Below are positions 24,732 through 33,297 of a DNA stretch of 36,813 nucleotides, in pieces. Every line of letters starts with the position of its first letter. Positions within the stretch are counted from its first letter, which is position 1. The position numbers and the translations under genes are program-made. The stretch covers positions 1 through 36,813 of the forward strand of contig CAIKAR010000019.1 in assembly GCA_903825465.1 (NCBI GenBank), in the 5' to 3' direction. The stretch comes from an uncultured Hyphomicrobiales bacterium. GTDB taxonomy: Bacteria; Pseudomonadota; Alphaproteobacteria; Rhizobiales; Beijerinckiaceae. The notes under the pieces are model-generated. The model ran no database searches. It had not been told where the DNA came from and was given only the letters and a program-made list of their open reading frames with translations.

Positions 24732-26791
24732 TTGGAGTCCGCCCGCCGCGCGCCACAGTGAATGCGGATTTCCCGCAGCCGTCCGATTTCGAAGCGGTCG
24801 GATGGCCCGACGAGCGTGGTCGAGCCGTATTCCTCGATCACCGCCGGCCCGGAAGCCGCGAAGCCCGGGGCGAGCCCCGCCCGCTGATAAACGGCGGCGT
24901 CGACAAAGCCGCCCTCTTCCTGAAAGTGGACTCGCCGCGTCGTTGGCGCCGACGCCGCCTCCACAGCCGGCGCGAGGGCCGACAGGTCCGGGCGCTGCTG
25001 CCGGGCGAACGCGGAGATATGAAGCGCCTGCAATTCGGCTGGATTGGCCGGGTCGGAATGCCCATAGCGGCGCTTGTAGTCGCGCTCGAAAGCCTGGCGG
25101 ACCGAGGCGTGGTCGCCGGCGCCGCCGACAGGCACCTTGATGTTGTGACGCTGGCCCAGATAGCGCATCTCGGCGTGTCGCTCGAAGAGGATTTCCCGCG
25201 CGCCGAATTCCGCGCGCAGCGACGCCGCCGCTTCCGCCTCCATCGACGCGAAGGCGTCCTGAACCGGCTTGATCGCGTCTTCCGTGAGGACGCCGGTGTA
25301 GGTCTTCGACAGGTCGATGCGCGCGTCGGCGAGCAACATGCCGATCGCCGAGAAATTTCCCGGCGCCGGCGGCACAACGACCGTCGGTATCGACAGTTCC
25401 CGCGCCAGCGCCGAGGCGTGCAGGGGACCGCCGCCGCCGTAGCAGAACAGGACGAAATCGCGGGGATCGAGGCCATGCTCGACCGACACTTGCCGTATCG
25501 CGCCGGCCATCGTCACCGTCGCCAGCGACAGGATGCCGTCGGCGAGGCGGAGCGCGCCGTCCTCGCCCGCGTAGCCCAGAGGTCCGGCGAGCGCCGCGAT
25601 GGCGCGCAGCGCGCCGTCGGCGTCGAGCTTCAACTCGCCGCCGAGGAATCGCTCCGCGTTCAGGCGCCCCAGCGCGAGGTTGGCGTCGGTGACGGTGGGC
25701 TTGGTTCCGCCGCGGCCATAACACACGGGGCCGGGCGTCGATCCCGCGCTGCGCGGGCCGACGTGAAGCCGGTTTTGCGAATCGAGCCACGCCACCGAAC
25801 CGCCGCCCGACCCGACTTCGACAATGTCGATGACCGGCGACTTTATCGGGAACCCATGGACGTAGCCGCCGGCGTAATAGATCGTCTCCACGTTGAAGCG
25901 CCCGTCTTCGACGAGCGCGCATTTCGCGGTGGTGCCGCCCATGTCGAAGGCGACGACATTCTTGAAGCCGAGTTCCTCGGCGTAGGCGCCGGCGCCGATG
26001 CAGCCGCCGATCGGTCCGGATTCCACGAGGCTCACCGGTTGCCGGCAGGTGCGCTCGACGGAGAGCAGGCCGCCGTTCGAGCCCATCATGAACAGCGAGC
26101 CCGCGAAGCCGCGCGCCTTCATGTCGTCTTCCAGGCGGCGGATGTAGGTGTTGACCTGCGGCCCCACATAGGCGTTCGCGGCGACGGTCGACGAGCGCTC
26201 GTACTCGTACCACTCGCGCGTCAGATCCACGCTGCACGTCACATAGACGCCGGGAAGCCGCTCGCGCAGGCGCCGCGCCGCCGTTTCCTCGTGCTCCGGG
26301 TTGGCGAAGGAATTCATGAAAAAGACGGCGACCGCCTCGACCTCAAGCGCCGCGAGCCGCTCGGCGAGGCGGTCGAGCGCCTCCAGATCGAGCGGCTTGA
26401 CGACCGCGCCGAAGGTGTCGACGCGCTCCGGCGCCTCGAAGCGCAGCGAACGCGGAATGAGCGGCGGGTCGCGCTGGTAGTGCAGATCGAAGGGGTCGGG
26501 GCGGTTGGCGCGCGCGATCTCCAGCACGTCGCGAAAACCCTCGGTCGTCACCAGCGCGGCCTTCGCGCCGCGGCGCTGAATGTAGGAATTGATGACGAGC
26601 GTCGTGCCGTGGTTCAGGAACCGCGCCTGCTCGGGCGTCAGGCCGGCCTTGGCGAAGCAATCGAGGATGCCGTCGACGAAGTTTCCATAGGTCGTCGCGC
26701 TCTTCGTCAACGCGATGCGGCGGGTCTCGCGGTCGTAGCCGACCAAATCCGTGAAAGTACCGCCGATATCCACGGCGACGGCGTAGGACAT
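24728..26791 (-). CDS. hyuA: Hydantoinase A / ATP-dependent lactamase-carboxylase alpha subunit (HyuA)
   Basis: A 687-residue protein with the HyuA layout. The N-terminal ATP-grasping actin-like domain carries DIGGTFTDL (8-16), then FLNHGTTLVINSYIQRRGAK. A second phosphate loop, AFDMGGTTAKCAL, follows, with the family blocks GGGSVAW and FCYGGGGPLHA. HyuA supplies ATP binding and couples phosphorylation to hydrolysis or carboxylation carried out with HyuB. GGGAG precedes the ATG. Located between hyuB (overlapping) and pobA (116 bases). A Mo-hydroxylase operon lies just upstream, which suggests ring hydroxylation followed by lactam opening. Confidence 0.92.
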   Translation of the reverse strand: MSYAVAVDIGGTFTDLVGYDRETRRIALTKSATTYGNFVDGILDCFAKAGLTPEQARFLNHGTTLVINSYIQRRGAKAALVTTEGFRDVLEIARANRPDPFDLHYQRDPPLIPRSLRFEAPERVDTFGAVVKPLDLEALDRLAERLAALEVEAVAVFFMNSFANPEHEETAARRLRERLPGVYVTCSVDLTREWYEYERSSTVAANAYVGPQVNTYIRRLEDDMKARGFAGSLFMMGSNGGLLSVERTCRQPVSLVESGPIGGCIGAGAYAEELGFKNVVAFDMGGTTAKCALVEDGRFNVETIYYAGGYVHGFPIKSPVIDIVEVGSGGGSVAWLDSQNRLHVGPRSAGSTPGPVCYGRGGTKPTVTDANLALGRLNAERFLGGELKLDADGALRAIAALAGPLGYAGEDGALRLADGILSLATVTMAGAIRQVSVEHGLDPRDFVLFCYGGGGPLHASALARELSIPTVVVPPAPGNFSAIGMLLADARIDLSKTYTGVLTEDAIKPVQDAFASMEAEAAASLRAEFGAREILFERHAEMRYLGQRHNIKVPVGGAGDHASVRQAFERDYKRRYGHSDPANPAELQALHISAFARQQRPDLSALAPAVEAASAPTTRRVHFQEEGGFVDAAVYQRAGLAPGFAASGPAVIEEYGSTTLVGPSDRFEIGRLREIRIHCGARRADSK

Positions 26792-26907
26792 CCATTCAAC
26801 TCCCGAATTCGCGACGCGTGGTCCAGCGAGGTTTTGAAAAGTCTATGCGGCAACGCGAACGCGTGCGCAAGGCGGCCGCCGCGCGGACGCGGGCGGCGCC
26901 GCTTCGC

Positions 26908-28086
26908 TCACATCTCCATCGGCAGGCCGGCGTAGTTCTCCGCCAGCAGGGTTTGGCCGGCCCGCGAGCCCAGCACCGTCCGCAATTCCGCCAATTGCCG
27001 CTTGCGGTCGAACGCGTTCTCGCCGGGCAGGTTGTGCATCATCGAGGTCATCCACCACGAAAAATGCTGCGCGCCCCAGACGCGGCGCAGGCAGGTCTCG
27101 GTGTAGGCGTCAAAGCGCGCCGTCGCGCCGGTCTTGTAAAACTCGGTCATCGCGCGCGACAACACGTAAACGTCGGAGATGGCGAGGTTCATGCCCTTCG
27201 CGCCCGTCGGCGGCACGATATGGGCGGCGTCGCCGGCGATGAAAAGCCTGCCGTGGCGCATCGGCTCGGAGACGAAGCTGCGCATCGGCGTCACCGATTT
27301 CTGGGTGATCGCGCCCGTCGAAAGCGTGACGCCCTCGTGGTCGCCGAGGCGCAGGGCGAGCTCCGTCCAGATGCGGTCGTCGGACCAGTTGTCCTCGCTT
27401 TCGTCCGGCGCCACCTGCAAATAGCAGCGCGAAATCTTCGGCGATCTCATCGTGAAGAGCGCGAAGCCGCGCTCCTCGTTCTGGCAGTAGATGAGCTCGG
27501 GCAGCGTCGGCGCGGCGTCGGCGAGAATGCCCAGCCAGCCAAACGGATAGTCGCGCGCGTAGTCGCGCCGAACCGCGTCGGGAAGCGCCGCGCGGGAAAC
27601 GCCGTGAAAACCGTCGCAACCCGCGATGAAATCGCAGGTCACGGTCGTCTCCGCGCCATTGTGCGCGTATTCGACGAACGGCTTTTCCGTGTCGAGGCCG
27701 CCGACCTTGCGCGCCTCGGCCTCGAAGATCACGGGCACGCCGGCGGCGAGGTTCGCCGCTATCATGTCCTTCACGACCTCCTGCTGGCCGTAGATGTAGA
27801 TGCGGCGCTGGATGAGATCCCACATGTCGACGTGAAAAAGCTGGCCGCCGGCGATGTATTCGGTGCCGTCGTGAACCATGGCTTCGCGCCGCAGCCGCTC
27901 GTCCATGCCGGTGGCGGCCATCAGATCGACGGAGCCCTGTTCGAGCAGCCCGGCGCGCACGCGCGTTTCGACATAGGCGCGGGCGCGGGATTCGAGCACC
28001 ACGCTCGACACGCCGGCCAGATGCAGCAGCCGCGCGAGCATGAGCCCCGCGGGGCCGGCGCCGATGATGCAGATCTGGACGTGCAT
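26908..28086 (-). CDS. pobA: 4-hydroxybenzoate 3-monooxygenase (PobA type)
   Basis: A 392-residue FAD monooxygenase, the standard length for PobA. GAGPAG (9-14) binds the FAD ADP part, GCDGFHGVSR is the DG motif shared by NAD(P)H and FAD, and GDAAHIVPPTGAKGMNLAI holds the FAD ribityl chain. ETRVRAGLLEQGSVDLM and IYGQQEVVKDMI are typical of 4-hydroxybenzoate hydroxylases. The enzyme makes protocatechuate with NADPH and O2. The ATG at 28086 has GGGGAGAG upstream; five more codons are open. No pca ring-cleavage genes or PobR regulator are in the window. A relative acting on another hydroxy-aromatic acid is possible. Confidence 0.87.
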   Translation of the reverse strand: MHVQICIIGAGPAGLMLARLLHLAGVSSVVLESRARAYVETRVRAGLLEQGSVDLMAATGMDERLRREAMVHDGTEYIAGGQLFHVDMWDLIQRRIYIYGQQEVVKDMIAANLAAGVPVIFEAEARKVGGLDTEKPFVEYAHNGAETTVTCDFIAGCDGFHGVSRAALPDAVRRDYARDYPFGWLGILADAAPTLPELIYCQNEERGFALFTMRSPKISRCYLQVAPDESEDNWSDDRIWTELALRLGDHEGVTLSTGAITQKSVTPMRSFVSEPMRHGRLFIAGDAAHIVPPTGAKGMNLAISDVYVLSRAMTEFYKTGATARFDAYTETCLRRVWGAQHFSWWMTSMMHNLPGENAFDRKRQLAELRTVLGSRAGQTLLAENYAGLPMEM

Positions 28087-28209
28087 GTTGTCTCTCCCCA
28101 AGCCGAAGGATTAGCGGGTTTGGGGGAGCCGGCGCAATGGCGGGCGACGGCTTTTCAATTGTCGCGTTTCGCTGCTAGTTTCGCCGAATCACGGCAGCGG
28201 GAGCGTTCC

Positions 28210-28839
28210 ATGCGGGTCGCGTCATTCGTTGGACAAAAGGGCGGCGTCGGCAAAAGCGCGCTGGCGCGCGTGCTGGCCGTGGCCGCGGCGCGCAAGGGCC
28301 GCAAAACGCTGATCGCCGACTTCGACCGCGAGCAACTGACCTGCGTCGAATGGGCCGGACGCCGGAAGCGCGCCGGCCGCAAGCCCGACGTCGAGGCGCG
28401 CGAATTCAAAACGCTGAAGAAGCTGCGCAAGAACGTGGATGGCTACGACGTTGTGGTGGTCGACACGCGCGGCCACGCCGACGAACTCACCAAGGACGTG
28501 GCCGACGAAAGCGACGTCGTGTTTTTGCCGACCAGCGCGTCGCTCGACGATCTCGGGCCGACGCTGGACCTCGCGCGCCGGCTCGCCCGGCACGGCATCG
28601 CCGACCGGATCGTGATTGTGCTGTCGCGCGTCGGACGCTCGGAGCGGCTGCTCGACAACGCCGCGCGGGTCATCGAGGAGGCGGGTTTCGAGGCGCTCCA
28701 AGTCCACTGGCCGCAGCGCGACGGTTTTCAGGGCGATCTCGACGACGGGCTCGCGGGCAGCGAGGCTTCGAACCCGCATCTGCGCCAATCGGCCAAAGCG
28801 CTGGAAGACGCGTTGCTGGCGCGGCTTGGCGGGAAGTAA
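28210..28839 (+). CDS. ParA/MinD-type P-loop ATPase, orphan
   Basis: A 209-residue protein with a deviant Walker A KGGVGKS (10-16; signature Lys at 10), DFDREQLTCVEWAGRR (A' motif, D-x-D with the plasmid-type W...R) and VVVVDTRGHAD (Walker B). Such ATPases segregate DNA or position large complexes. No ParB gene or parS-like repeats are nearby, and it lacks the N-terminal DNA-binding domain of plasmid ParA type Ia. It is divergent from pobA and its end lies 18 bases from the convergent Mo-hydroxylase gene. Small orphan ParAs often position cell-surface or metabolic machinery; which one is unknown here. Confidence 0.85.
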   Translation: MRVASFVGQKGGVGKSALARVLAVAAARKGRKTLIADFDREQLTCVEWAGRRKRAGRKPDVEAREFKTLKKLRKNVDGYDVVVVDTRGHADELTKDVADESDVVFLPTSASLDDLGPTLDLARRLARHGIADRIVIVLSRVGRSERLLDNAARVIEEAGFEALQVHWPQRDGFQGDLDDGLAGSEASNPHLRQSAKALEDALLARLGGK

Positions 28840-28857
28840 TCCGCCATGCCGCGCGAA

Positions 28858-31146
28858 TCAGGGCAACAGTCCCCGCGCCGCCGCCTCTTCGATCAGCTTC
28901 AGCACTTTCGGCGGCGACATCGGCAGCGACCGCGGCCTGATGCCGATGGCCTCGCCAATGGCGTTTCCAATCGCCGCCATCGTCGGCGTGACCGGCACTT
29001 CGCCGACGCCGCGCAGGCCGAAGGGATGCTTCGGGTTCGGCACTTCGACGATCACCGTGTCGATCATCGGCACGTCGGAGGCGACAGGCATGCGGTAGTC
29101 GAGGAAGCCCGCGTTCTGAAGCTTGCCGTCGGCGCCGTAGATGTATTCCTCGTTCAGCGCCCAGCCGATGCCCTGCACCGCGCCGCCCTGATACTGGCCC
29201 TCGACCTGGACCGGGCTGATCGCCTTGCCCGCGTCCTCGACCACCGTGTAGCGCTTGATGGCGACAAGGCCGGTCTGCTTGTCGACTTCGACATCGACGA
29301 TGTGCAGGCCAAAGCCCGGGCCGGCGCCGATGACGTTCATCTCGGAATGGCCGGAGATGGCGCCCATCGTGTAGGTCGTCTTCGAGGCGATGTCCTTCAT
29401 CGACAGCGGCGCGAAGTCGCCGACGTTCGAGCTCGCGGGCTTGCAATGCCCGTCTTCGAAGACGACGGCGTCCTCCGGCACGCCCCATGTCTTGGCGGCG
29501 CGGCGGCACAGCTCGGAGATGATTTTCCGCGAGGCGTCCACCACGATCATGCCGCTCGAAAACGTCGTGCGGCTGCCGGCGGTCACGCGGTTGTAGCCGA
29601 GCGAATGGGTGTCGGCGAGCACCGAGCGGACGCGGTCGACGGGAATGCCGAACTCCTCCGCCGCCATCATCGACATCGACATGCGCGAGCCCGCCACGTC
29701 GGCGGTGCCCAGGATGATCGTCAGCGTGCCGTCGGGCGCGAGGTTGACCGTGCCGGCCGTCTCGCCGCCGCGGTTGAACCAGAAGCCGCAGGCGACGCCG
29801 CGGCCCCAGCCCTTCGGCAGCGGCGAATTGTAGTGCTCGCAGCGCTTCGCCGCCTCAAGCGTCTCGACAAAGCCGATCTCGTTGAAGACCTCGCCGTAGA
29901 TCGTCTTGTGGCCCTTGGCGATGGCGTTCTTCAGCCGGAAATCGATGGGGTCCATGCCGATCTTCGCGGCGAGCTCGCTGACGACGTGCTCGACGCCGAA
30001 CACCACCTGCGGCACGCAGGGCGCGCGGAACGACGACACCTTCGGACGGTTCGACACGACTTCGTAGGAAACGGTCTTCACGTTCTTCAAATCGTAGCGC
30101 GTGAACATCGCCTGCGGCGCGTTGGTGAAGGCGGAGCCGGTGTACGGGCCGGTCTGGAAGACCAGTTCCGCGTCGGCGGCGACGATCGTTCCGTCCTTCT
30201 TGCAACCCATCTTGATCCGCGACCACGTGCCCGACACGGGGCCGGTGCCCTTGAGCACCTCGATGCGCGTGAGCGTCATCTTCACGGGGCACTTCGCCTT
30301 GCGCGACAGCGCGATCGCCACCGGCTCGGCGTAGAAGGTGGTCTTGCCGCCGAAGCCGCCGCCGAGTTCCGACGGCGTGACGCGGATTTTCGCCGAGTCG
30401 AGCTTGAGGATGTCGGTGAGGCGGTCGCGATAGACCCACGGCGCCTGCGTCGAGCACCACAGATCGACCTGCCCGTCCTCGGACACGTTGGCGATGCAGG
30501 ACTGCGGCTCGATGTAGCCCTGGTGCATGGGCTTGGTGTCATAGACATGCTCGACGACCACGTCGGCGCCCTTGAAGCCCTCGTCGGCGTCGCCGACGCT
30601 CAGCACGAGGCGCTCGACGACATTGGTGGGGCGCTCGGCGTCGGGGCCCTTGACGCCCTTGGTGCGCATGTAGTCGTGCAGAACCGGCGCGTCCGGCTTC
30701 ATCGCCTCGACGGGGTCGATGACATGCGGCAGCTTTTCGTATTCAACTTCGATGAGCCGCAGCGCCTTGCGCGCGATGGACTCGCTTGTCGCGGCGACGG
30801 CGGCGACGGGGTGGCCTTCCCACAAGACTTTTTCGCGCGCCATGACCATGCGCGTCATGTCGCCGCCGCCGGTGCCCTGCTTGATCTCGGGGAAGTCGTC
30901 GCGGGTGACGACGGCCTTCACGCCGGGCACCTTCAACGCCTTCGAAACGTCGATCTTCCTGAGCACCGCGTGCGGATGCGGCGAGCGCAGGAACTTGCCG
31001 ACGAGCATGCCGGGCAAGAACGCGTCCGCCGAGAACTTGGCGCGGCCCGTCACCTTGTCGAAGCCGTCGTGCTTCACAGGCGAGGTGCCGATGACCTTGT
31101 ATTTGCGGTCGGCGTTGAAGCCGGGTTTTTCGAGAATCGTGGTCAT
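28858..31146 (-). CDS. Xanthine-oxidase-family molybdopterin large subunit
   Basis: A 762-residue catalytic subunit. GGGFGGKTTFYAEP and VSSFRAPCVPQ contact the molybdenum cofactor, and E716 in GVGEVPVTP is the catalytic base. The N-terminal KVTGRAKFSADAFLPGML and HPHAVLRKID are typical. Enzymes of this family hydroxylate carbons next to ring nitrogens (nicotinate, isoquinoline, quinoline, purines), oxidise aldehydes or CO, or reduce 4-hydroxybenzoyl-CoA. The CO-dehydrogenase active-site loop with its Cys is not seen, so CO oxidation is unlikely. It starts one base after the 2Fe-2S subunit stop. Operon order is FAD, 2Fe-2S, Mo subunit. Confidence 0.9.
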   Translation of the reverse strand: MTTILEKPGFNADRKYKVIGTSPVKHDGFDKVTGRAKFSADAFLPGMLVGKFLRSPHPHAVLRKIDVSKALKVPGVKAVVTRDDFPEIKQGTGGGDMTRMVMAREKVLWEGHPVAAVAATSESIARKALRLIEVEYEKLPHVIDPVEAMKPDAPVLHDYMRTKGVKGPDAERPTNVVERLVLSVGDADEGFKGADVVVEHVYDTKPMHQGYIEPQSCIANVSEDGQVDLWCSTQAPWVYRDRLTDILKLDSAKIRVTPSELGGGFGGKTTFYAEPVAIALSRKAKCPVKMTLTRIEVLKGTGPVSGTWSRIKMGCKKDGTIVAADAELVFQTGPYTGSAFTNAPQAMFTRYDLKNVKTVSYEVVSNRPKVSSFRAPCVPQVVFGVEHVVSELAAKIGMDPIDFRLKNAIAKGHKTIYGEVFNEIGFVETLEAAKRCEHYNSPLPKGWGRGVACGFWFNRGGETAGTVNLAPDGTLTIILGTADVAGSRMSMSMMAAEEFGIPVDRVRSVLADTHSLGYNRVTAGSRTTFSSGMIVVDASRKIISELCRRAAKTWGVPEDAVVFEDGHCKPASSNVGDFAPLSMKDIASKTTYTMGAISGHSEMNVIGAGPGFGLHIVDVEVDKQTGLVAIKRYTVVEDAGKAISPVQVEGQYQGGAVQGIGWALNEEYIYGADGKLQNAGFLDYRMPVASDVPMIDTVIVEVPNPKHPFGLRGVGEVPVTPTMAAIGNAIGEAIGIRPRSLPMSPPKVLKLIEEAAARGLLP

Positions 31147-31147
31147 G

Positions 31148-31627
31148 TCAGGCCCCTCTCATTTCGGCGGCGGCGGCGAGAACGGAGCGGACGACCTTGT
31201 CATAGCCGGTGCAGCGGCAGAGGTTGCCGGCGAGCCAGTAGCGGACTTCCGTTTCGGTGGGGTCGGGGTTCTTCTCCAGCAGCGCGCGCGCCGCCACGAG
31301 AATGCCGGGCGTGCAGATGCCGCATTGCAGGCCGTTCAACTCCAGGAAGCTGCGCTGCAAGGGATGCAGTTGATCGTCCTTCGCCATGCCCTCGATGGTG
31401 TCGACGCGCTTGCCCTCGGTTTCCACCGCGAGGACAAGGCATGAGCAGACGAGCCGCCCGTCGAGCATCACCGAGCAGGCGCCGCAGTCGCCGGTGGCGC
31501 AGCCTTCCTTCGTGCCGGTCAGCATCAGTTCGTCGCGCAGGACGTCGAGCAGCGTCTGCGCCGGCTCGCACAGGAAGTCGTAGTCGTCGCCGTTCACCGC
31601 GACCGATATGTGATGACGCTTGCTCAT
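31148..31627 (-). CDS. Xanthine-oxidase-family 2Fe-2S small subunit
   Basis: A 159-residue iron-sulfur subunit with two clusters. The plant-type cluster is held by C43, C48, C51 and C63 (GCATGDCGACSV). The helical C-terminal cluster is held by C102, C105, C137 and C139 (QCGICTPG ... NLCRCTGY). It carries electrons from the Mo subunit to the FAD subunit. The start overlaps the FAD subunit stop by four bases. Length and spacing are standard for the three-subunit type. No signal peptide, so the complex is cytoplasmic. Confidence 0.95.
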   Translation of the reverse strand: MSKRHHISVAVNGDDYDFLCEPAQTLLDVLRDELMLTGTKEGCATGDCGACSVMLDGRLVCSCLVLAVETEGKRVDTIEGMAKDDQLHPLQRSFLELNGLQCGICTPGILVAARALLEKNPDPTETEVRYWLAGNLCRCTGYDKVVRSVLAAAAEMRGA

Positions 31628-32496
31628 ACGATGTGCCTCGCCCGTTCGAGCGCCTTGAGGGCGACGCGTCTCGCGAGCACGCCGGCGACCTTGACGCGGA
31701 ATTCAATTGTGCCGCGCTTGTCGTCGATGGGACGGCAGGCAGCGCTCGCCGCCGCCGCGAGTTTTTCAAGCGCGGCTTCGTCGAGCCGCGTGCCGACGAT
31801 CGCCTTCGCGCATTCCTCGGAAACGACGATGGTGGGCGCGACCGCGCCCAGCACCACGCGCGCCGCGACGCAAACACCCGAGCCGTCGATGGTCAGGTTG
31901 ATCGCGACGCCGACCACGGCGATGTCCATTTCCGTGCGCGGCGTGAAGCGCTCGTAGGCGTCGCCCGAGTTTTTCGCGCGCGCGGGGAGGAAAATCGACT
32001 CGATGATCTCGCCCTTGGCGAGCGAGGTCTTGCCCGGCGAAACCGGGATTTTCGCGACCTCGACCTCGCGCCGGCCAGCGGGTCCGACGACGCGCGCGAC
32101 GGCGCCGGCCGCGGCGAGCGGCGGCACGCTGTCGGCGGCGGGCGAGGCGTTGCAGAGATTGCCGGCGATGGTGGCGCGGCCCTTCACCTGAATGGAGCCG
32201 ATCAGCTTCACGCCGTCGATGACGCCGGGCCAGGCGCGGCACAAGCCGGCGTGCTCGACCATCTCCATGGCCGGCGTCGCCGCGCCGACGCGGAAGCCGC
32301 CGTTCTCCGGCGCGATGGCGCGCAGGCCGGGGATTTTCTTGATGTCCACGACGAGCTCGGGCTCGACGAGCTCCGTCTCCATTTGCACGATGACATCGGT
32401 GCCGCCGGCGAGCACGCGCGCGACGCCGCCCGCGCCGCCAAGCAGCGCGACAGCCGCCTCCAGCGTGGCGGGCGCTTCATATCTGAGATCCGTCAT
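31624..32496 (-). CDS. Xanthine-oxidase-family FAD-binding medium subunit
   Basis: A 290-residue flavin subunit. VLAGGTDVIVQM (FAD pyrophosphate loop) and RATIAGNLCNASPAADSVPP (second flavin loop) are family signatures. The extra 4Fe-4S insertion of 4-hydroxybenzoyl-CoA reductase beta subunits is absent: there is no cysteine cluster, and the length is that of ordinary CoxM-like subunits. This argues against a true benzoyl-CoA-type reductase and for an O2- or quinone-linked hydroxylase. GGGGAGG lies seven bases before the ATG. First gene of the operon. Confidence 0.93.
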   Translation of the reverse strand: MTDLRYEAPATLEAAVALLGGAGGVARVLAGGTDVIVQMETELVEPELVVDIKKIPGLRAIAPENGGFRVGAATPAMEMVEHAGLCRAWPGVIDGVKLIGSIQVKGRATIAGNLCNASPAADSVPPLAAAGAVARVVGPAGRREVEVAKIPVSPGKTSLAKGEIIESIFLPARAKNSGDAYERFTPRTEMDIAVVGVAINLTIDGSGVCVAARVVLGAVAPTIVVSEECAKAIVGTRLDEAALEKLAAAASAACRPIDDKRGTIEFRVKVAGVLARRVALKALERARHIV

Positions 32497-32530
32497 TCGT
32501 CCTCCCCGGAGATATCGCCGCGCCAGGCAA

Positions 32531-32569
32531 GCCGCGGAGCGTTAAAGGCAAATTGCGCTTTTCCGCGGC
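32531..32569. repeat. Interrupted inverted repeat between the Mo-hydroxylase and yqhA genes
   Basis: GCCGCGG (32531-32537) pairs with CCGCGGC (32563-32569). The pairing extends inward through A/T and, across a three-base bulge, GCG/CGC, leaving an AT-rich loop. It lies 19 bases after the yqhA stop and ahead of the FAD-subunit start, so it may terminate yqhA transcription or act in the leader of the Mo-hydroxylase operon. It lacks a clean T run. Confidence 0.4.
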
Positions 32570-32587
32570 GGGCCGCAAGGGCCGGGG

Positions 32588-33088
32588 CTAATGATCCGCG
32601 CGTCCCGCCATTTTGTCGGTCAGCGCCAGCAATAGTCCCGACACGACGAAGACCAGCAGCGAGCCGGCGGCCCACGCCATTTCGCGGTCGGACTGGTCGC
32701 CGACCGACATCACGTCGCGCAGAAGCTCGATCGCCGAAATCGTGACGACCGACGCCAGCACCTTCAGCTTCATGCCCGTGAAGTCGATTTTCGCCAGCCA
32801 CGCGGGCCACGCCGCCTCTTCCTCGACGGCGATGGCGCCGATGAAGTTCTCGTAGCCCGAAAACATGATGATCAGCACAAGGCTCGCCGCCAGCGTGAGT
32901 TCGACCAGCCCCAGCGTCGACAACACCACCTCGTGCTCGGAGGCGGACAGGATTGTCTCGGCCATATGGAAAACATCCTGTCCCGCCTTGACGAGCAGCG
33001 CCAACAGGCCAAGCCCGAGCCCGACGAAGAACGGCGCCAGAACCCAGCGGCTGGCGAGGAGCATCCGTTCAAACGCGCGCGCGATCAT
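32588..33088 (-). CDS. yqhA: UPF0114 (YqhA-like) inner-membrane protein
   Basis: A 166-residue protein with four hydrophobic segments. LLASRWVLAPFFVGLGLGLL near the start, IIMFSGYENFIGAI in the middle and KVLASVVTISAIELLRDVM towards the end are the conserved blocks of the UPF0114 family (E. coli YqhA). The family is widespread and its role is not established. The gene is on the same strand as the Mo-hydroxylase operon but separated from it by 91 bases with an inverted repeat, and it diverges from the ThDP enzyme gene. Confidence 0.88.
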   Translation of the reverse strand: MIARAFERMLLASRWVLAPFFVGLGLGLLALLVKAGQDVFHMAETILSASEHEVVLSTLGLVELTLAASLVLIIMFSGYENFIGAIAVEEEAAWPAWLAKIDFTGMKLKVLASVVTISAIELLRDVMSVGDQSDREMAWAAGSLLVFVVSGLLLALTDKMAGRADH

Positions 33089-33297
33089 TGTCCCATGGCT
33101 CCGATGCGAGGCGACGGCGGCGTTTCGCGTTTGTGGTTTCGGCCGCGGCGGAGTTTGATGGACGCGCCCGCGCGCGTCAATTCGGGGCGCGGCGCGCTAA
33201 CCACGAAGCGGCCGCCGGCTTGCCTCCCGCGCGCGACCGTGCTCCACTCCGCTCAAGACGAGCCGCGGACGCGGACGACGCCTTCAGGGAGGACGCC

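Noticed and set aside
23007-26237. A single 1076-codon protein combining HyuB with a long N-terminus
   Set aside because: The upstream part is hyuA read in the wrong frame. HyuB starts at 24731 with an ATGA overlap and family-like N-terminus.
24758-26935. A 725-codon plus-strand frame
   Set aside because: Fully antisense to hyuA; low-complexity Arg/Ala/Asp product without family motifs.
28858-32496. 4-hydroxybenzoyl-CoA reductase, suggested by nearby pobA
   Set aside because: The FAD subunit lacks the 4Fe-4S cysteine insertion of HcrB, so only the broader xanthine-oxidase family is called.
28846-32745. A plus-strand open frame of about 1300 codons
   Set aside because: It lies antisense to the Mo-hydroxylase operon and parts of its neighbours. 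Its Arg/Asp/His-rich product matches no family, and such long shadows are expected in high-GC DNA.
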